Shown: in pieces, positions 27,083 through 34,100 of the stretch
How positions within the stretch are numbered: position 1 is the first letter of the stretch
How the letters are laid out: each line of letters starts with the position of its first letter
Origin: Algoriphagus kandeliae
GTDB lineage: Bacteria > Bacteroidota > Bacteroidia > Cytophagales > Cyclobacteriaceae
NCBI RefSeq assembly: GCF_004571135.1
Contig: NZ_SPSB01000004.1
Location: 62,001-126,000 of the forward strand
Reading direction: 5' to 3'
DNA: 64,000 nt
Made by a program: the position numbers and the translations under genes
The notes under the pieces: model-generated
Database searches by the model: none
Seen by the model: the letters and a program-made list of their open reading frames with translations, nothing else
Told to the model about the DNA's origin: nothing

Positions 27083-28345
27083 TTAGTAGTGACACTTTGC
27101 ACACTCAAGACCACCGATGTCCTTCACTTTCAAGGCATCCTTGGAGTCAGCATGGAGTTGTACCAATTTGTCATAATACTCATTTCCACCAGCAGCGATT
27201 TCAGTCTGACGGTGACAGTCAATACACCATCCCATTGTCAGGGAAGAATATTGGTATACCACTTCCATCTCTTGAATAGGACCGTGACAAGTCTGGCACT
27301 CAATACCACCGACTTTCACGTGCTGAGAGTGGTTGAAATAAGCTAGGTCAGGAAGGTTGTGAACGCGAACCCACTCAATTGGCTGGTTGTTATCAATCGC
27401 GTCGTAGATTTTTTGAATCTCAGGAGAAACGCCCTCTTGCCCCTGTACGTTTTGGACATGCATGTGGCAGTTCATACAGATGTTAGCAGAAGGAATGTTT
27501 GCTGATTTACCGATTTCTACACCAGTGTGGCAATACTGACATTCAATTTCCAAAGTACCTGCATGTAATGCGTGTGAGTAAGCAATAGGTTGCGTAGGCG
27601 CATATCCTTGCTGAACACCCACTGAGTACAAGCCGTCAATTGCAGTCTTTGCAACCAATGCCACCACCAAAGCAGTTACGATGATTACAAAAGCATCACT
27701 TTTAAGGACTTTTCCTAATTGAAATTTCTGGGAGATAAATTCCTTGTCGTCTTCGTCTAAATCCTGCTTGTTGACATATTTAGTAAGGATAGAAATAATC
27801 AATCCCAAAACAATCAGGATCAACAAAAGAACAATAACAAGAACAACCACGATGATGGTTAGGTACTCAGTTGGAATTCCTCCACCTGCACCCTCGCCTC
27901 CAGCGGCACCAGCAGTTGCAGCAGCTGCAGCAGCTGGATCCACCTTGTCACCGTATTCGATGTAGGACAAGAGATTGTCTAAATCAGCGTCAGACAAAAA
28001 TTCATGAGAAGGCATCATCAAGTTGTTGTACTCCGCATACAATGCGTTAGCGTAGTCATCACCAGAAGCGATAACAGCCTGTGAGTTTTTGATGAAGCTC
28101 TTTGCCCAATCCGGAGATCTTCTGTCAGTGATTCCGCGAAGTGCAGGACCTACTGCTTTCTGATCTAGTTTATGACACTGTTTACAGTTTGCGTTGAAAA
28201 CTGTCTTTCCCGCCGCAATGGCTTCTTCACTGTCGCTTACTGCCGGATCAACAGCAAAAGCCTGCCCACCCAGGAACAATAAAAACAGCAATGCCAGCGT
28301 GTGGAATTTCAATGGAACTCCTACTAACGAGCGTTTGGATAACAT
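27083..28345 (-). CDS. actA: Alternative complex III subunit ActA, six-heme cytochrome c
   Basis: A 420-residue multiheme cytochrome. After a Sec signal (about 1-31) comes a monoheme cytochrome c domain with CKQCH at residues 54-58 and a likely Met ligand in NLMMPSHEF. An Ala/Gly linker and a hydrophobic segment (about 165-190) follow, then a second segment near 222-240. The C-terminal half has five more heme motifs: CQYCH, CMNCH, CQTCH, CIDCH and CAKCH, the last ending two residues before the C-terminus. The five-heme part is the classical ActA core; the N-terminal monoheme domain is an added, tethered module. It is the first gene of the act-cox operon, with a promoter at 28390-28420. Confidence 0.94.
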   Translation of the reverse strand: MLSKRSLVGVPLKFHTLALLFLLFLGGQAFAVDPAVSDSEEAIAAGKTVFNANCKQCHKLDQKAVGPALRGITDRRSPDWAKSFIKNSQAVIASGDDYANALYAEYNNLMMPSHEFLSDADLDNLLSYIEYGDKVDPAAAAAATAGAAGGEGAGGGIPTEYLTIIVVVLVIVLLLILIVLGLIISILTKYVNKQDLDEDDKEFISQKFQLGKVLKSDAFVIIVTALVVALVAKTAIDGLYSVGVQQGYAPTQPIAYSHALHAGTLEIECQYCHTGVEIGKSANIPSANICMNCHMHVQNVQGQEGVSPEIQKIYDAIDNNQPIEWVRVHNLPDLAYFNHSQHVKVGGIECQTCHGPIQEMEVVYQYSSLTMGWCIDCHRQTEIAAGGNEYYDKLVQLHADSKDALKVKDIGGLECAKCHY

Positions 28346-28389
28346 ATTATTGCTAATTAAATAGTTTATTCGGTCCTCTTTAACCCCTG

Positions 28390-28420
28390 CAAAGGTAGTA
28401 TCAAGGGTTTATTTTTCAAA
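28390..28420 (-). promoter_or_regulatory. Promoter of the act-cox respiratory operon
   Basis: On the minus strand a -33 box TTTG (28417-28420) and a -7 box TACCTTTG (28390-28397) are separated by 19 bases, matching the Bacteroidota sigma factor consensus. The start of transcription would fall near 28383, about 38 bases before the actA ATG. Confidence 0.75.
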
Positions 28421-28659
28421 TATGGAATTTTTTAAGATGGTTTAGAAAATGAAATTCTATTTATAATTATATACTATTGATTTACAATAGGTTACAATTG
28501 AAAATCATTACTGATATTTATTTAGAATTAATATAAATAAGGTTGATCTGAATCAGAAAAAGAAAGCTGAGAAAAAGCTTGGTTTTTTGGTTTGAGTCCT
28601 CAGGCTTTTTTGCTGGAATTTTGGTTTTCTAGACTTTGAAAAAAAATCGAGATAGACCT
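28421..28659. other. AT-rich gene-free spacer between actA and tRNA-Cys
   Basis: This stretch, in the centre of a gap of about 410 bases (28346-28759), holds no plausible gene on either strand. It is very AT-rich, especially at 28440-28550. It separates two divergent promoters. I see no recognisable regulator site or RNA element in it. Confidence 0.6.
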
Positions 28660-28691
28660 TTTGCTCAAAATGGGATATTGCCTACCTTTGC
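28660..28691 (+). promoter_or_regulatory. Promoter of tRNA-Cys
   Basis: A -33 TTTG (28660-28663) and a -7 TACCTTTG (28684-28691) with 20 bases between them lie about 68 bases upstream of the tRNA. This fits the Bacteroidota consensus. Confidence 0.7.
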
Positions 28692-28759
28692 CAACCGATT
28701 CGGGACCCAAAGGTTGATTTAATGGATCTTTTCAGGCTCTCGGGTAAATAAAAACAAAA

Positions 28760-28830
28760 GGTCGCGTGGCCGAGTGGCTAGGCAGAGGTCTGCAAAACCT
28801 TGTACAGCGGTTCGAATCCGCTCGCGACCT
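28760..28830 (+). tRNA. tRNA-Cys (anticodon GCA)
   Basis: A 71-base cloverleaf. The acceptor stem GGTCGCG (28760-28766) pairs with CGCGACC (28823-28829), and the discriminator base is T. The D arm carries GGCTAGGC, the anticodon loop is CTGCAAA (anticodon GCA), and the T arm is GCGG-TTCGAAT-CCGC. CCA is not encoded. A terminator follows at once. Two broken copies of its 3' half lie just downstream. Confidence 0.96.
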
Positions 28831-28840
28831 CAGAAATCGA

Positions 28841-28870
28841 AAGCATCCTGACCATCGGGATGCTTTTTTA
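28841..28870 (+). terminator. Terminator of tRNA-Cys
   Basis: An eight-pair stem (28841-28848 with 28858-28865) is followed by a T-rich run on the plus strand, 10 bases past the tRNA. Confidence 0.85.
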
Positions 28871-28892
28871 TTTTATTCTCCCAATCCAAAAT

Positions 28893-29065
28893 CTTGTACA
28901 GCGATTAGAACCCGGCTGACGATAGGCAGCTCTGCTCGCGACCTCAGAAATCAAAAGCATCCTGAACATCGGGATGCTTTTTTATTTTTATTCTCCAAAT
29001 CCAAAATCTTGTACAGCGGTTAGAACCTTGCTGACGACAGGTAGTTCCATTCGCGAATTTTGAAT
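28893..29065 (+). repeat. Two degenerate copies of the tRNA-Cys 3' half, the first with its terminator
   Basis: The segment starting CTTGTACAGCG, which is the variable-loop and T-arm start of the tRNA (28799), recurs at 28893 and 29008. Copy two keeps the tRNA 3' end GCTCGCGACCTCAGAAATC and a second terminator hairpin (28955-28990), but has about 20 extra bases (CTGACGATAGGCAGCTCT region) inserted in the T-arm. Copy three has a related insert (CTGACGACAGGTAG) and decays after TTCGCGA. Neither copy has the 5' half of the tRNA, so neither can make a tRNA. Spacings are 94 and 115 bases. Confidence 0.85.
28955..28990 (+). terminator. Duplicated terminator hairpin in the tRNA-Cys remnant
   Basis: The same eight-pair stem as at 28841 (28955-28962 with 28972-28979) is followed by a T-rich run. 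One loop base differs. It is a copy of the tRNA-Cys terminator. Confidence 0.8.
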
Positions 29066-29137
29066 TCAAAAACGCATAGGATTCGAGATTCTCCTTGTTT
29101 TCTTATTAATTATCCTCTTACACCATATAGAAACAAA

Positions 29138-29163
29138 AAACGCCGACTATTCAGCCGGCGTTT
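29138..29163 (-). terminator. Terminator of rpsA
   Basis: A GC-rich eight-pair stem (29138-29145 with 29156-29163) is followed on the minus strand by a T run. It lies about 25 bases past the rpsA stop. Confidence 0.88.
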
Positions 29164-29186
29164 CCATTATAATATAGTAGGAAGAA

Positions 29187-30941
29187 TTACTTCTTTCCTT
29201 CCATTTTCTCTTTCAATTCTGCCAAAGCATCCAAATCACCTAAAGTAGATTTTTCAACTGGCTCCTGAGTTGTTTCTTTCTTCTTAGTAGCCTTCTTAGC
29301 AACTGGCTTCACATCCTCTTTGAATGTTGCAGTGTGGGACAAAACGATACGCTTGTCATCCTTAGAGAATTCCATCACTTTAAAGTCCAAAGACTCTCCT
29401 ACCTCAACTTGAGATCCGTCTTCTTTCTCCAAGTTTTTGGAAGTAGCAAAACCTTCCAATCCGTAAGGAAGCTCAAGAACAGCACCTTTATCGTTTTTGG
29501 ATACTACAGTACACTTGTGAACAGAACCTACAGGGAATACAGTTTCAAAAGTATCCCAAGGATTCTCTTCCAATTGCTTGTGACCCAAAGCCAATCTTCT
29601 GTTTTCTACGTCAAGTTCCAATACAGCTACTTCTAGCTCATCACCAACTTTCACGAATTCAGATGGATGCTTGATCTTCTTAGTCCAAGAAAGGTCAGAT
29701 ACGTGAACCAATCCGTCGATTCCTTCTTCCAATTCCAAGAACAAACCGAAGTTGGTCAAGTTTCTTACTACACCTTTGTGCTTAGTACCTACAGCATACT
29801 TGGTAGCCATATCTTCCTTAGTCCAAGGATCTTCGGTCAATTGCTTGATTCCCAAAGACATTTTTCTTTCTTCCTTGTCCAAAGTCAATACTACAGCTTC
29901 GATTTCGTCTCCTACTTTCACGAAGTCTGCAGGGTTTCTCAAGTGCTGAGACCAGCTCATTTCAGATACGTGGATCAAGCCTTCTACACCAGGAGCCAAT
30001 TCCAAGAATGCTCCGTAGTCAGCTACATTTACGATCTTACCTTTAACTCTAGAACCAACCTCTAGGTTAGCAGCTAGAGAATCCCAAGGATGAGCAGTCA
30101 ACTGCTTCATGCCCAAAGAGATTCGTTTCTTGTCATCATCGAAGTCAAGAACAACAACTTGAACTTTTTGATCAAGCTGCAATACTTCTTCTGGATGATT
30201 GATTCGTCCCCAAGAGATATCGGTAATGTGAAGCAATCCATCTACACCACCCAAGTCGATGAATACACCGAAGTTGGTCATGTTCTTGATCACACCTTCC
30301 AATACCTGACCTTTTTCTAGGTTGTTGAGGATTTCTGCTTTTTGCTTCTCGAGATCCTTCTCGATCAAGACTTTGTGAGAAACGACTACGTTATCGTTAG
30401 CGTGGTTGATTTTCACCACTTTCACTTCCATTTTCTTACCTACATAGATATCGAAATCTCTTATAGGTTTCACGTCAATTTGAGAACCTGGCAAGAAGGC
30501 TTCTACACCGTAGATATCTACGATCAAACCACCTTTGGTTCTTCTCTTCACAAGACCTTCGATCACGCTGTCATTTTCAAACGCGCTTTCGATATCTTGC
30601 CAAGCCTTAACGATTTTTGCTTTTTTGCGGGAAAGGATCAATTGACCCAAAGCATTCTCCTGCTCTTCGATGAATACTTCCACTTCGTCGCCTGGCTTGA
30701 TAGATTCCAAGTCACGGAATTCGTTCAAAGGCACCAAACCGTCAGATTTGAATCCAATGTTGATGATCACGTCCTTGTCGTTCACACCTACTACGGTTCC
30801 TTTGATCACTTCTTTCTCAGTGATCTCGTTCAATGTACCTTCGTACATAGCAGCCATTTGTTCACGCTGCTCTTTGGAATAGCCTTCTCCAAACCCTTTG
30901 GTTTCGAAGTTTTCCCAGTTAAAATCTGAATTGTTAGACAT
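29187..30941 (-). CDS. rpsA: 30S ribosomal protein S1
   Basis: A 584-residue RNA-binding protein with six S1 (OB-fold) repeats, which begin near residues 38, 123, 208, 295, 380 and 466. The middle repeats show the classic pattern TNFGVFIDLGGVDGLLHITDISW. S1 helps bind mRNA to the 30S subunit, and in Bacteroidota, which mostly lack Shine-Dalgarno sites, it is important for initiation. I place the start at the ATG at 30941 (MSNNSDFNWENFETKG). A longer in-frame start at 31007 would add 22 residues of non-conserved sequence. The C-terminal tail is rich in Lys and Glu. The gene is alone, with its own terminator. Confidence 0.96.
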   Translation of the reverse strand: MSNNSDFNWENFETKGFGEGYSKEQREQMAAMYEGTLNEITEKEVIKGTVVGVNDKDVIINIGFKSDGLVPLNEFRDLESIKPGDEVEVFIEEQENALGQLILSRKKAKIVKAWQDIESAFENDSVIEGLVKRRTKGGLIVDIYGVEAFLPGSQIDVKPIRDFDIYVGKKMEVKVVKINHANDNVVVSHKVLIEKDLEKQKAEILNNLEKGQVLEGVIKNMTNFGVFIDLGGVDGLLHITDISWGRINHPEEVLQLDQKVQVVVLDFDDDKKRISLGMKQLTAHPWDSLAANLEVGSRVKGKIVNVADYGAFLELAPGVEGLIHVSEMSWSQHLRNPADFVKVGDEIEAVVLTLDKEERKMSLGIKQLTEDPWTKEDMATKYAVGTKHKGVVRNLTNFGLFLELEEGIDGLVHVSDLSWTKKIKHPSEFVKVGDELEVAVLELDVENRRLALGHKQLEENPWDTFETVFPVGSVHKCTVVSKNDKGAVLELPYGLEGFATSKNLEKEDGSQVEVGESLDFKVMEFSKDDKRIVLSHTATFKEDVKPVAKKATKKKETTQEPVEKSTLGDLDALAELKEKMEGKK

Positions 30942-31055
30942 AATAATTATTGACCCTGAAAATCCAACAGCAACCGGGTCTTGAAGCTGCGGTTTTTTGT
31001 TTGACAATCAGCGCTTTAGAACCTACTAAAACACCCCATTCACCCGAACGGACTG

Positions 31056-31063
31056 CAAAGGTA
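31056..31063 (-). promoter_or_regulatory. Likely -7 promoter box of rpsA
   Basis: The minus strand reads TACCTTTG followed by C, a match to TAnnTTTG, about 115 bases before the chosen rpsA start. That leaves a leader of roughly 105 bases, which could hold autoregulation, as for S1 in other bacteria (inference). I see no good -33 box. Confidence 0.5.
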
Positions 31064-31165
31064 CTGATTTTCTTTTATTTGTGGAAAGCATCTCAAAAAA
31101 TGAGTAGAGAAATTCAAGGATAGAATGCCAAAGACATTGGTTTTCTTCTGAATTCAGAGTAGACT

Positions 31166-31199
31166 TGAAAAAAACAGGCCCCGAAACGCTTCGGGGCCT
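31166..31199 (-). terminator. Orphan terminator upstream of rpsA
   Basis: A ten-pair GC-rich stem (31176-31185 with 31190-31199, loop ACGC) is followed on the minus strand by seven T. No minus-strand gene lies between it and the divergent plsC start at 31256. It may end a very short transcript or insulate rpsA. Confidence 0.75.
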
Positions 31200-31255
31200 A
31201 TGCAAGCAAAGAGTTAAAGGATTATTTTCGAACCCAAATTTAACCAAAATTCCGA

Positions 31256-31990
31256 ATGATTAAGTTCTTTCAGGCAATTTATACCATCTACTCAGCCTTG
31301 CTATTTATTTCTTTGATGCTTGTACTCGGCCTGTTCATGGTAATTCCCATGATGATTTCAGAAAAAGGTGATCGCATATCCTTTTTCTTTATCCGAGCTT
31401 GGGCAGGGATTTGGTCTTTTTTGACAGGAATCCGATATGAAATCCAAGGATTGGAATTCATTGATCGAAAACAACCCTACATCTTTATTTTCAATCATCG
31501 TTCATTTATAGATGCACCGGTTATTCCTATGGCTATTCCTCAGGAATTACGGGCATTAGGAAAAAAGGAATTATCCAAAATCCCTTTTTTCGGTTGGGTA
31601 GTGGGAAAATTTGCCATTTGGGTGGATCGGACATCCCCTGAGTCTCGAAAGGAAAGTCTTGCCAAATTGATTACCATTTTATCCAAAGGAAAATCAGTAG
31701 TCGTCGCTCCCGAAGGAACTCGAAATGATACTTCAGAAACGCTTCTCCCATTTCACAAAGGGGCATTCCGGCTTTCAATAGAAACCAAAATCCCCATTAT
31801 GCCGATGGCGGTAATCGGAGCAGACCGAATCATGAAAAGAGGTTCTTTGCTGCTAAGACCTGGGAAAATCCGGATTTATTTTTCCCAAGCTATGCATCCA
31901 CCAGTATCTTCAGACAGTGCTGTTCTGGACTTTACCGATCAATGTAGAAATCGTTTGGAGGCTATGGTTCTGGCTCATGAGGAAGAGTAA
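31256..31990 (+). CDS. plsC: 1-acyl-sn-glycerol-3-phosphate acyltransferase
   Basis: A 244-residue membrane-bound acyltransferase that acylates lysophosphatidic acid to phosphatidic acid in phospholipid synthesis. Motif I is NHRSFIDAP (His near residue 81), motif II is GKFAIWVDR and motif III is APEGTRN near residue 160, with the usual IPIMPMAVIG after it. Two hydrophobic segments lie at the N-terminus (about 10-32). A -7-like box TATTTTCG lies at 31223-31230, leaving a short leader. Its 3' end overlaps the convergent DUF gene by 29 bases. Confidence 0.92.
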   Translation: MIKFFQAIYTIYSALLFISLMLVLGLFMVIPMMISEKGDRISFFFIRAWAGIWSFLTGIRYEIQGLEFIDRKQPYIFIFNHRSFIDAPVIPMAIPQELRALGKKELSKIPFFGWVVGKFAIWVDRTSPESRKESLAKLITILSKGKSVVVAPEGTRNDTSETLLPFHKGAFRLSIETKIPIMPMAVIGADRIMKRGSLLLRPGKIRIYFSQAMHPPVSSDSAVLDFTDQCRNRLEAMVLAHEEE

Positions 31991-32633
31991 TTTTATGCTC
32001 TTCTTCCTCCAAATACGGACCTGTCAAATCCTCAAATGCGGCATAAACTGCTAAATAGGATACTGGGCCACTAATCAAAAAGCCAACTCCCAAACACAGA
32101 ATCCCTACAATGTTAATCACAAGGAGTAAAATAAGGAAGGCAAAAAATCGCCACCAGATTCGAGTGATTAACTTTCGGCTAAATTCCATGGAGGTCCAAA
32201 ACTCTGTGCCTGCGAAAATCACAAATAACATGGAGAAGGAATAGGCCACTCCCAAATAAATCCCGGGGATAATAAGTGCAATTACTCCAAAGACAGTCAA
32301 AATCCCAGACACCAAAGAAACCACCACCACAGGAAACCAAAAATTAAAGCCATCAAAGAAATGGCGAAACTCAAGCGGTTCTTCTCTACTGACCCGATTT
32401 GCAGCCAAATAAAACCCAGCAGCTAAGGCCGGAGAGACAAAAATAGTAACCAAACTTGCAAAGTCTTCCAGAAAATAAGTAGCTCCAGCCGCGACAGCGA
32501 TCATAATAATGAAAAATGCGATGAATAGGCCTGGATTGCTTTTAAACATTTCCCAGCCTCTTTTCAAGGCTCTGTCAATACTAAAATCAACGGGATCATG
32601 AAGCATTTGCTCCATTTTTCGGGGATTGACCAT
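31962..32633 (-). CDS. Predicted multi-pass membrane protein, unknown function
   Basis: A 223-residue protein with a short cytoplasmic N-terminus (DFSIDRALKRGWEMFKSNPG) and about five or six hydrophobic segments. The layout, including LIIPGIYLGVAYSFSMLFVI, recalls the DUF975 and glycerophosphoryl-diester-phosphodiesterase membrane-domain-like families, which have no enzymatic role known to me. It starts five bases after the cystathionine beta-synthase stop and is probably cotranscribed with it. A second Met at residue 7 is a possible start. The C-terminal acidic tail overlaps the plsC 3' end on the other strand. Confidence 0.75.
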   Translation of the reverse strand: MVNPRKMEQMLHDPVDFSIDRALKRGWEMFKSNPGLFIAFFIIMIAVAAGATYFLEDFASLVTIFVSPALAAGFYLAANRVSREEPLEFRHFFDGFNFWFPVVVVSLVSGILTVFGVIALIIPGIYLGVAYSFSMLFVIFAGTEFWTSMEFSRKLITRIWWRFFAFLILLLVINIVGILCLGVGFLISGPVSYLAVYAAFEDLTGPYLEEEEHKITLPHEPEP

Positions 32634-32638
32634 GGACG

Positions 32639-34006
32639 TTAATTGGTAAAGGCTTCTAAAATATCATGTTTTGTAATGATATGAATTTTCCCCAAATCAT
32701 CTCTTACAAGGACTGCCTTTTCTTTTTCAATCATGGAAGAAAGTACATCCAACGTACTATCACCAGCCACAAAAGTCATAGAGCTTTCCATTACATCAGA
32801 TACATGCGCATCTTTCAAAACTGGATTCTCGATGATTTTGGATAGTAATTTTGTATCTGTGACACTGCCTACTACTTCCCCACCATTTAAAACTGGGATT
32901 TGAGAAACGCTGGTCTTATTCATCAAAGCAATCGCATCCCTCACGGAATCCGATGGCTTCACCGAGATCAAGGAATAGTCTGAAGGTCTTTTACCAATAA
33001 TATCCTTTGCTGTAGCATAGCTCTTATCTTCCAAGAAACCATGATTTCGCATCCAGTCATCATTGTAGACTTTACCCAGATAGCGGGTACCATGATCTGG
33101 AAGAATAATCACCATTACATCTCCTTCTTTGAGGTTTTCTTTGGCCCATTCCAATGCTCCATGAACTGCCGAACCGCAAGACCAACCCACAAAAAGCCCC
33201 TCTTCTCGAGCCAATCTACGAGTCATGACCGCGGCATCCTTATCAGTCACCTTTACAAAATGATCGATAACATCAAAATTGACGTTTTTCGGAAGGATAT
33301 CTTCTCCAATCCCTTCAGTCAGGTAAGGATAAACTTCCTTTTCATCGAAGATTCCTGTCTCCTTGTACTTTTTGAAAACAGAACCATAGGTATCGATCCC
33401 AACGGTAACGATATTTGGATTTTGCTCTTTTAAATACTTTGCTGTTCCGCACATGGAGCCTCCAGTTCCAACTCCAGCTGCATAATGGGTGATTTTTCCC
33501 TCTGTATCATTCCAGATTTCAGGCCCTGTCGTCTCATAATGAGCCGCTGTATTGGACAAATTATCGTATTGATTTGGGTAAAAAGAGTTTGGAATATCAG
33601 CATTCAGCTTTCTTGCTACAGAATAATAAGATCTCGGATCTTCAGGGGCAACGTTTGTCGGACAAACGATCACTTCTGCGCCAACAGCTTTTAGAATATC
33701 AATCTTTTCCTTGGACTGCTTATCAGCCATGGTGAAAATACACTTGTAGCCCTTTGCCACAGCAGCCAAAGCCAAACCCATCCCGGTGTTCCCAGAAGTT
33801 CCTTCAATGATAGTTCCTCCAGGCTTCAAAATACCAGCCTTCTCAGCATCCTCCACCATTTTGATTGCCATACGATCCTTCATGGAATTCCCTGGATTGA
33901 AATATTCCACTTTCACCAGGACATCCCCTTTGATTCCTTTAGCTAATTTGTTGAGACGGATCATCGGAGTATTCCCGATGGTTTCGATGATGGAGTTGTA
34001 AATCAT
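32639..34006 (-). CDS. Cystathionine beta-synthase with C-terminal CBS pair
   Basis: A 455-residue PLP enzyme of fold type II that condenses serine (or O-acetylserine) with homocysteine. The PLP Lys lies in NSMKDR near residue 43, the substrate loop is EGTSGNTG near residue 69, the phosphate loop is GVGTGG and EGIGED follows near residue 233. EGIGED and the overall pattern are more like cystathionine beta-synthase than cysteine synthase, though the two overlap. Two CBS domains (about 335-455) follow, normally a regulatory adenosyl-ligand site. It heads a two-gene unit with the membrane protein downstream. A -7-like box TAATTTTG lies at 34032-34039. Confidence 0.9.
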   Translation of the reverse strand: MIYNSIIETIGNTPMIRLNKLAKGIKGDVLVKVEYFNPGNSMKDRMAIKMVEDAEKAGILKPGGTIIEGTSGNTGMGLALAAVAKGYKCIFTMADKQSKEKIDILKAVGAEVIVCPTNVAPEDPRSYYSVARKLNADIPNSFYPNQYDNLSNTAAHYETTGPEIWNDTEGKITHYAAGVGTGGSMCGTAKYLKEQNPNIVTVGIDTYGSVFKKYKETGIFDEKEVYPYLTEGIGEDILPKNVNFDVIDHFVKVTDKDAAVMTRRLAREEGLFVGWSCGSAVHGALEWAKENLKEGDVMVIILPDHGTRYLGKVYNDDWMRNHGFLEDKSYATAKDIIGKRPSDYSLISVKPSDSVRDAIALMNKTSVSQIPVLNGGEVVGSVTDTKLLSKIIENPVLKDAHVSDVMESSMTFVAGDSTLDVLSSMIEKEKAVLVRDDLGKIHIITKHDILEAFTN

Positions 34007-34031
34007 GGTAGTAGTTTTATTTGGGTTGGGG

Positions 34032-34039
34032 CAAAATTA
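34032..34039 (-). promoter_or_regulatory. Possible -7 promoter box of the cystathionine beta-synthase gene
   Basis: The minus strand reads TAATTTTG followed by CCCC, 25 bases before the ATG. It matches TAnnTTTG. No well-placed -33 box is visible. Confidence 0.45.
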
Positions 34040-34100
34040 AAAGATTTTTTTGGCCTCAGCCGAATGAAGATTAAAAGATTACCAAGCTTAGACTGTCTGA

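Noticed and set aside
28346-28759. Search for a riboswitch or other structured RNA in the longest gene-free gap
   Set aside because: Only two promoters and AT-rich sequence were seen; no conserved riboswitch core could be recognised.
28766-29023. Open frame of 85 codons over tRNA-Cys and its copies
   Set aside because: It begins inside the tRNA and its repeats follow the duplicated tRNA 3' half, so it is not a protein gene.
30342-30929. Open frame of 195 codons on the plus strand
   Set aside because: Antisense to rpsA. Its repeated Phe/His/Asp pattern mirrors the S1 repeats.
31026-31247. Open frame of 73 codons on the minus strand upstream of rpsA
   Set aside because: It spans a terminator hairpin and the rpsA promoter box and shows no conserved feature.
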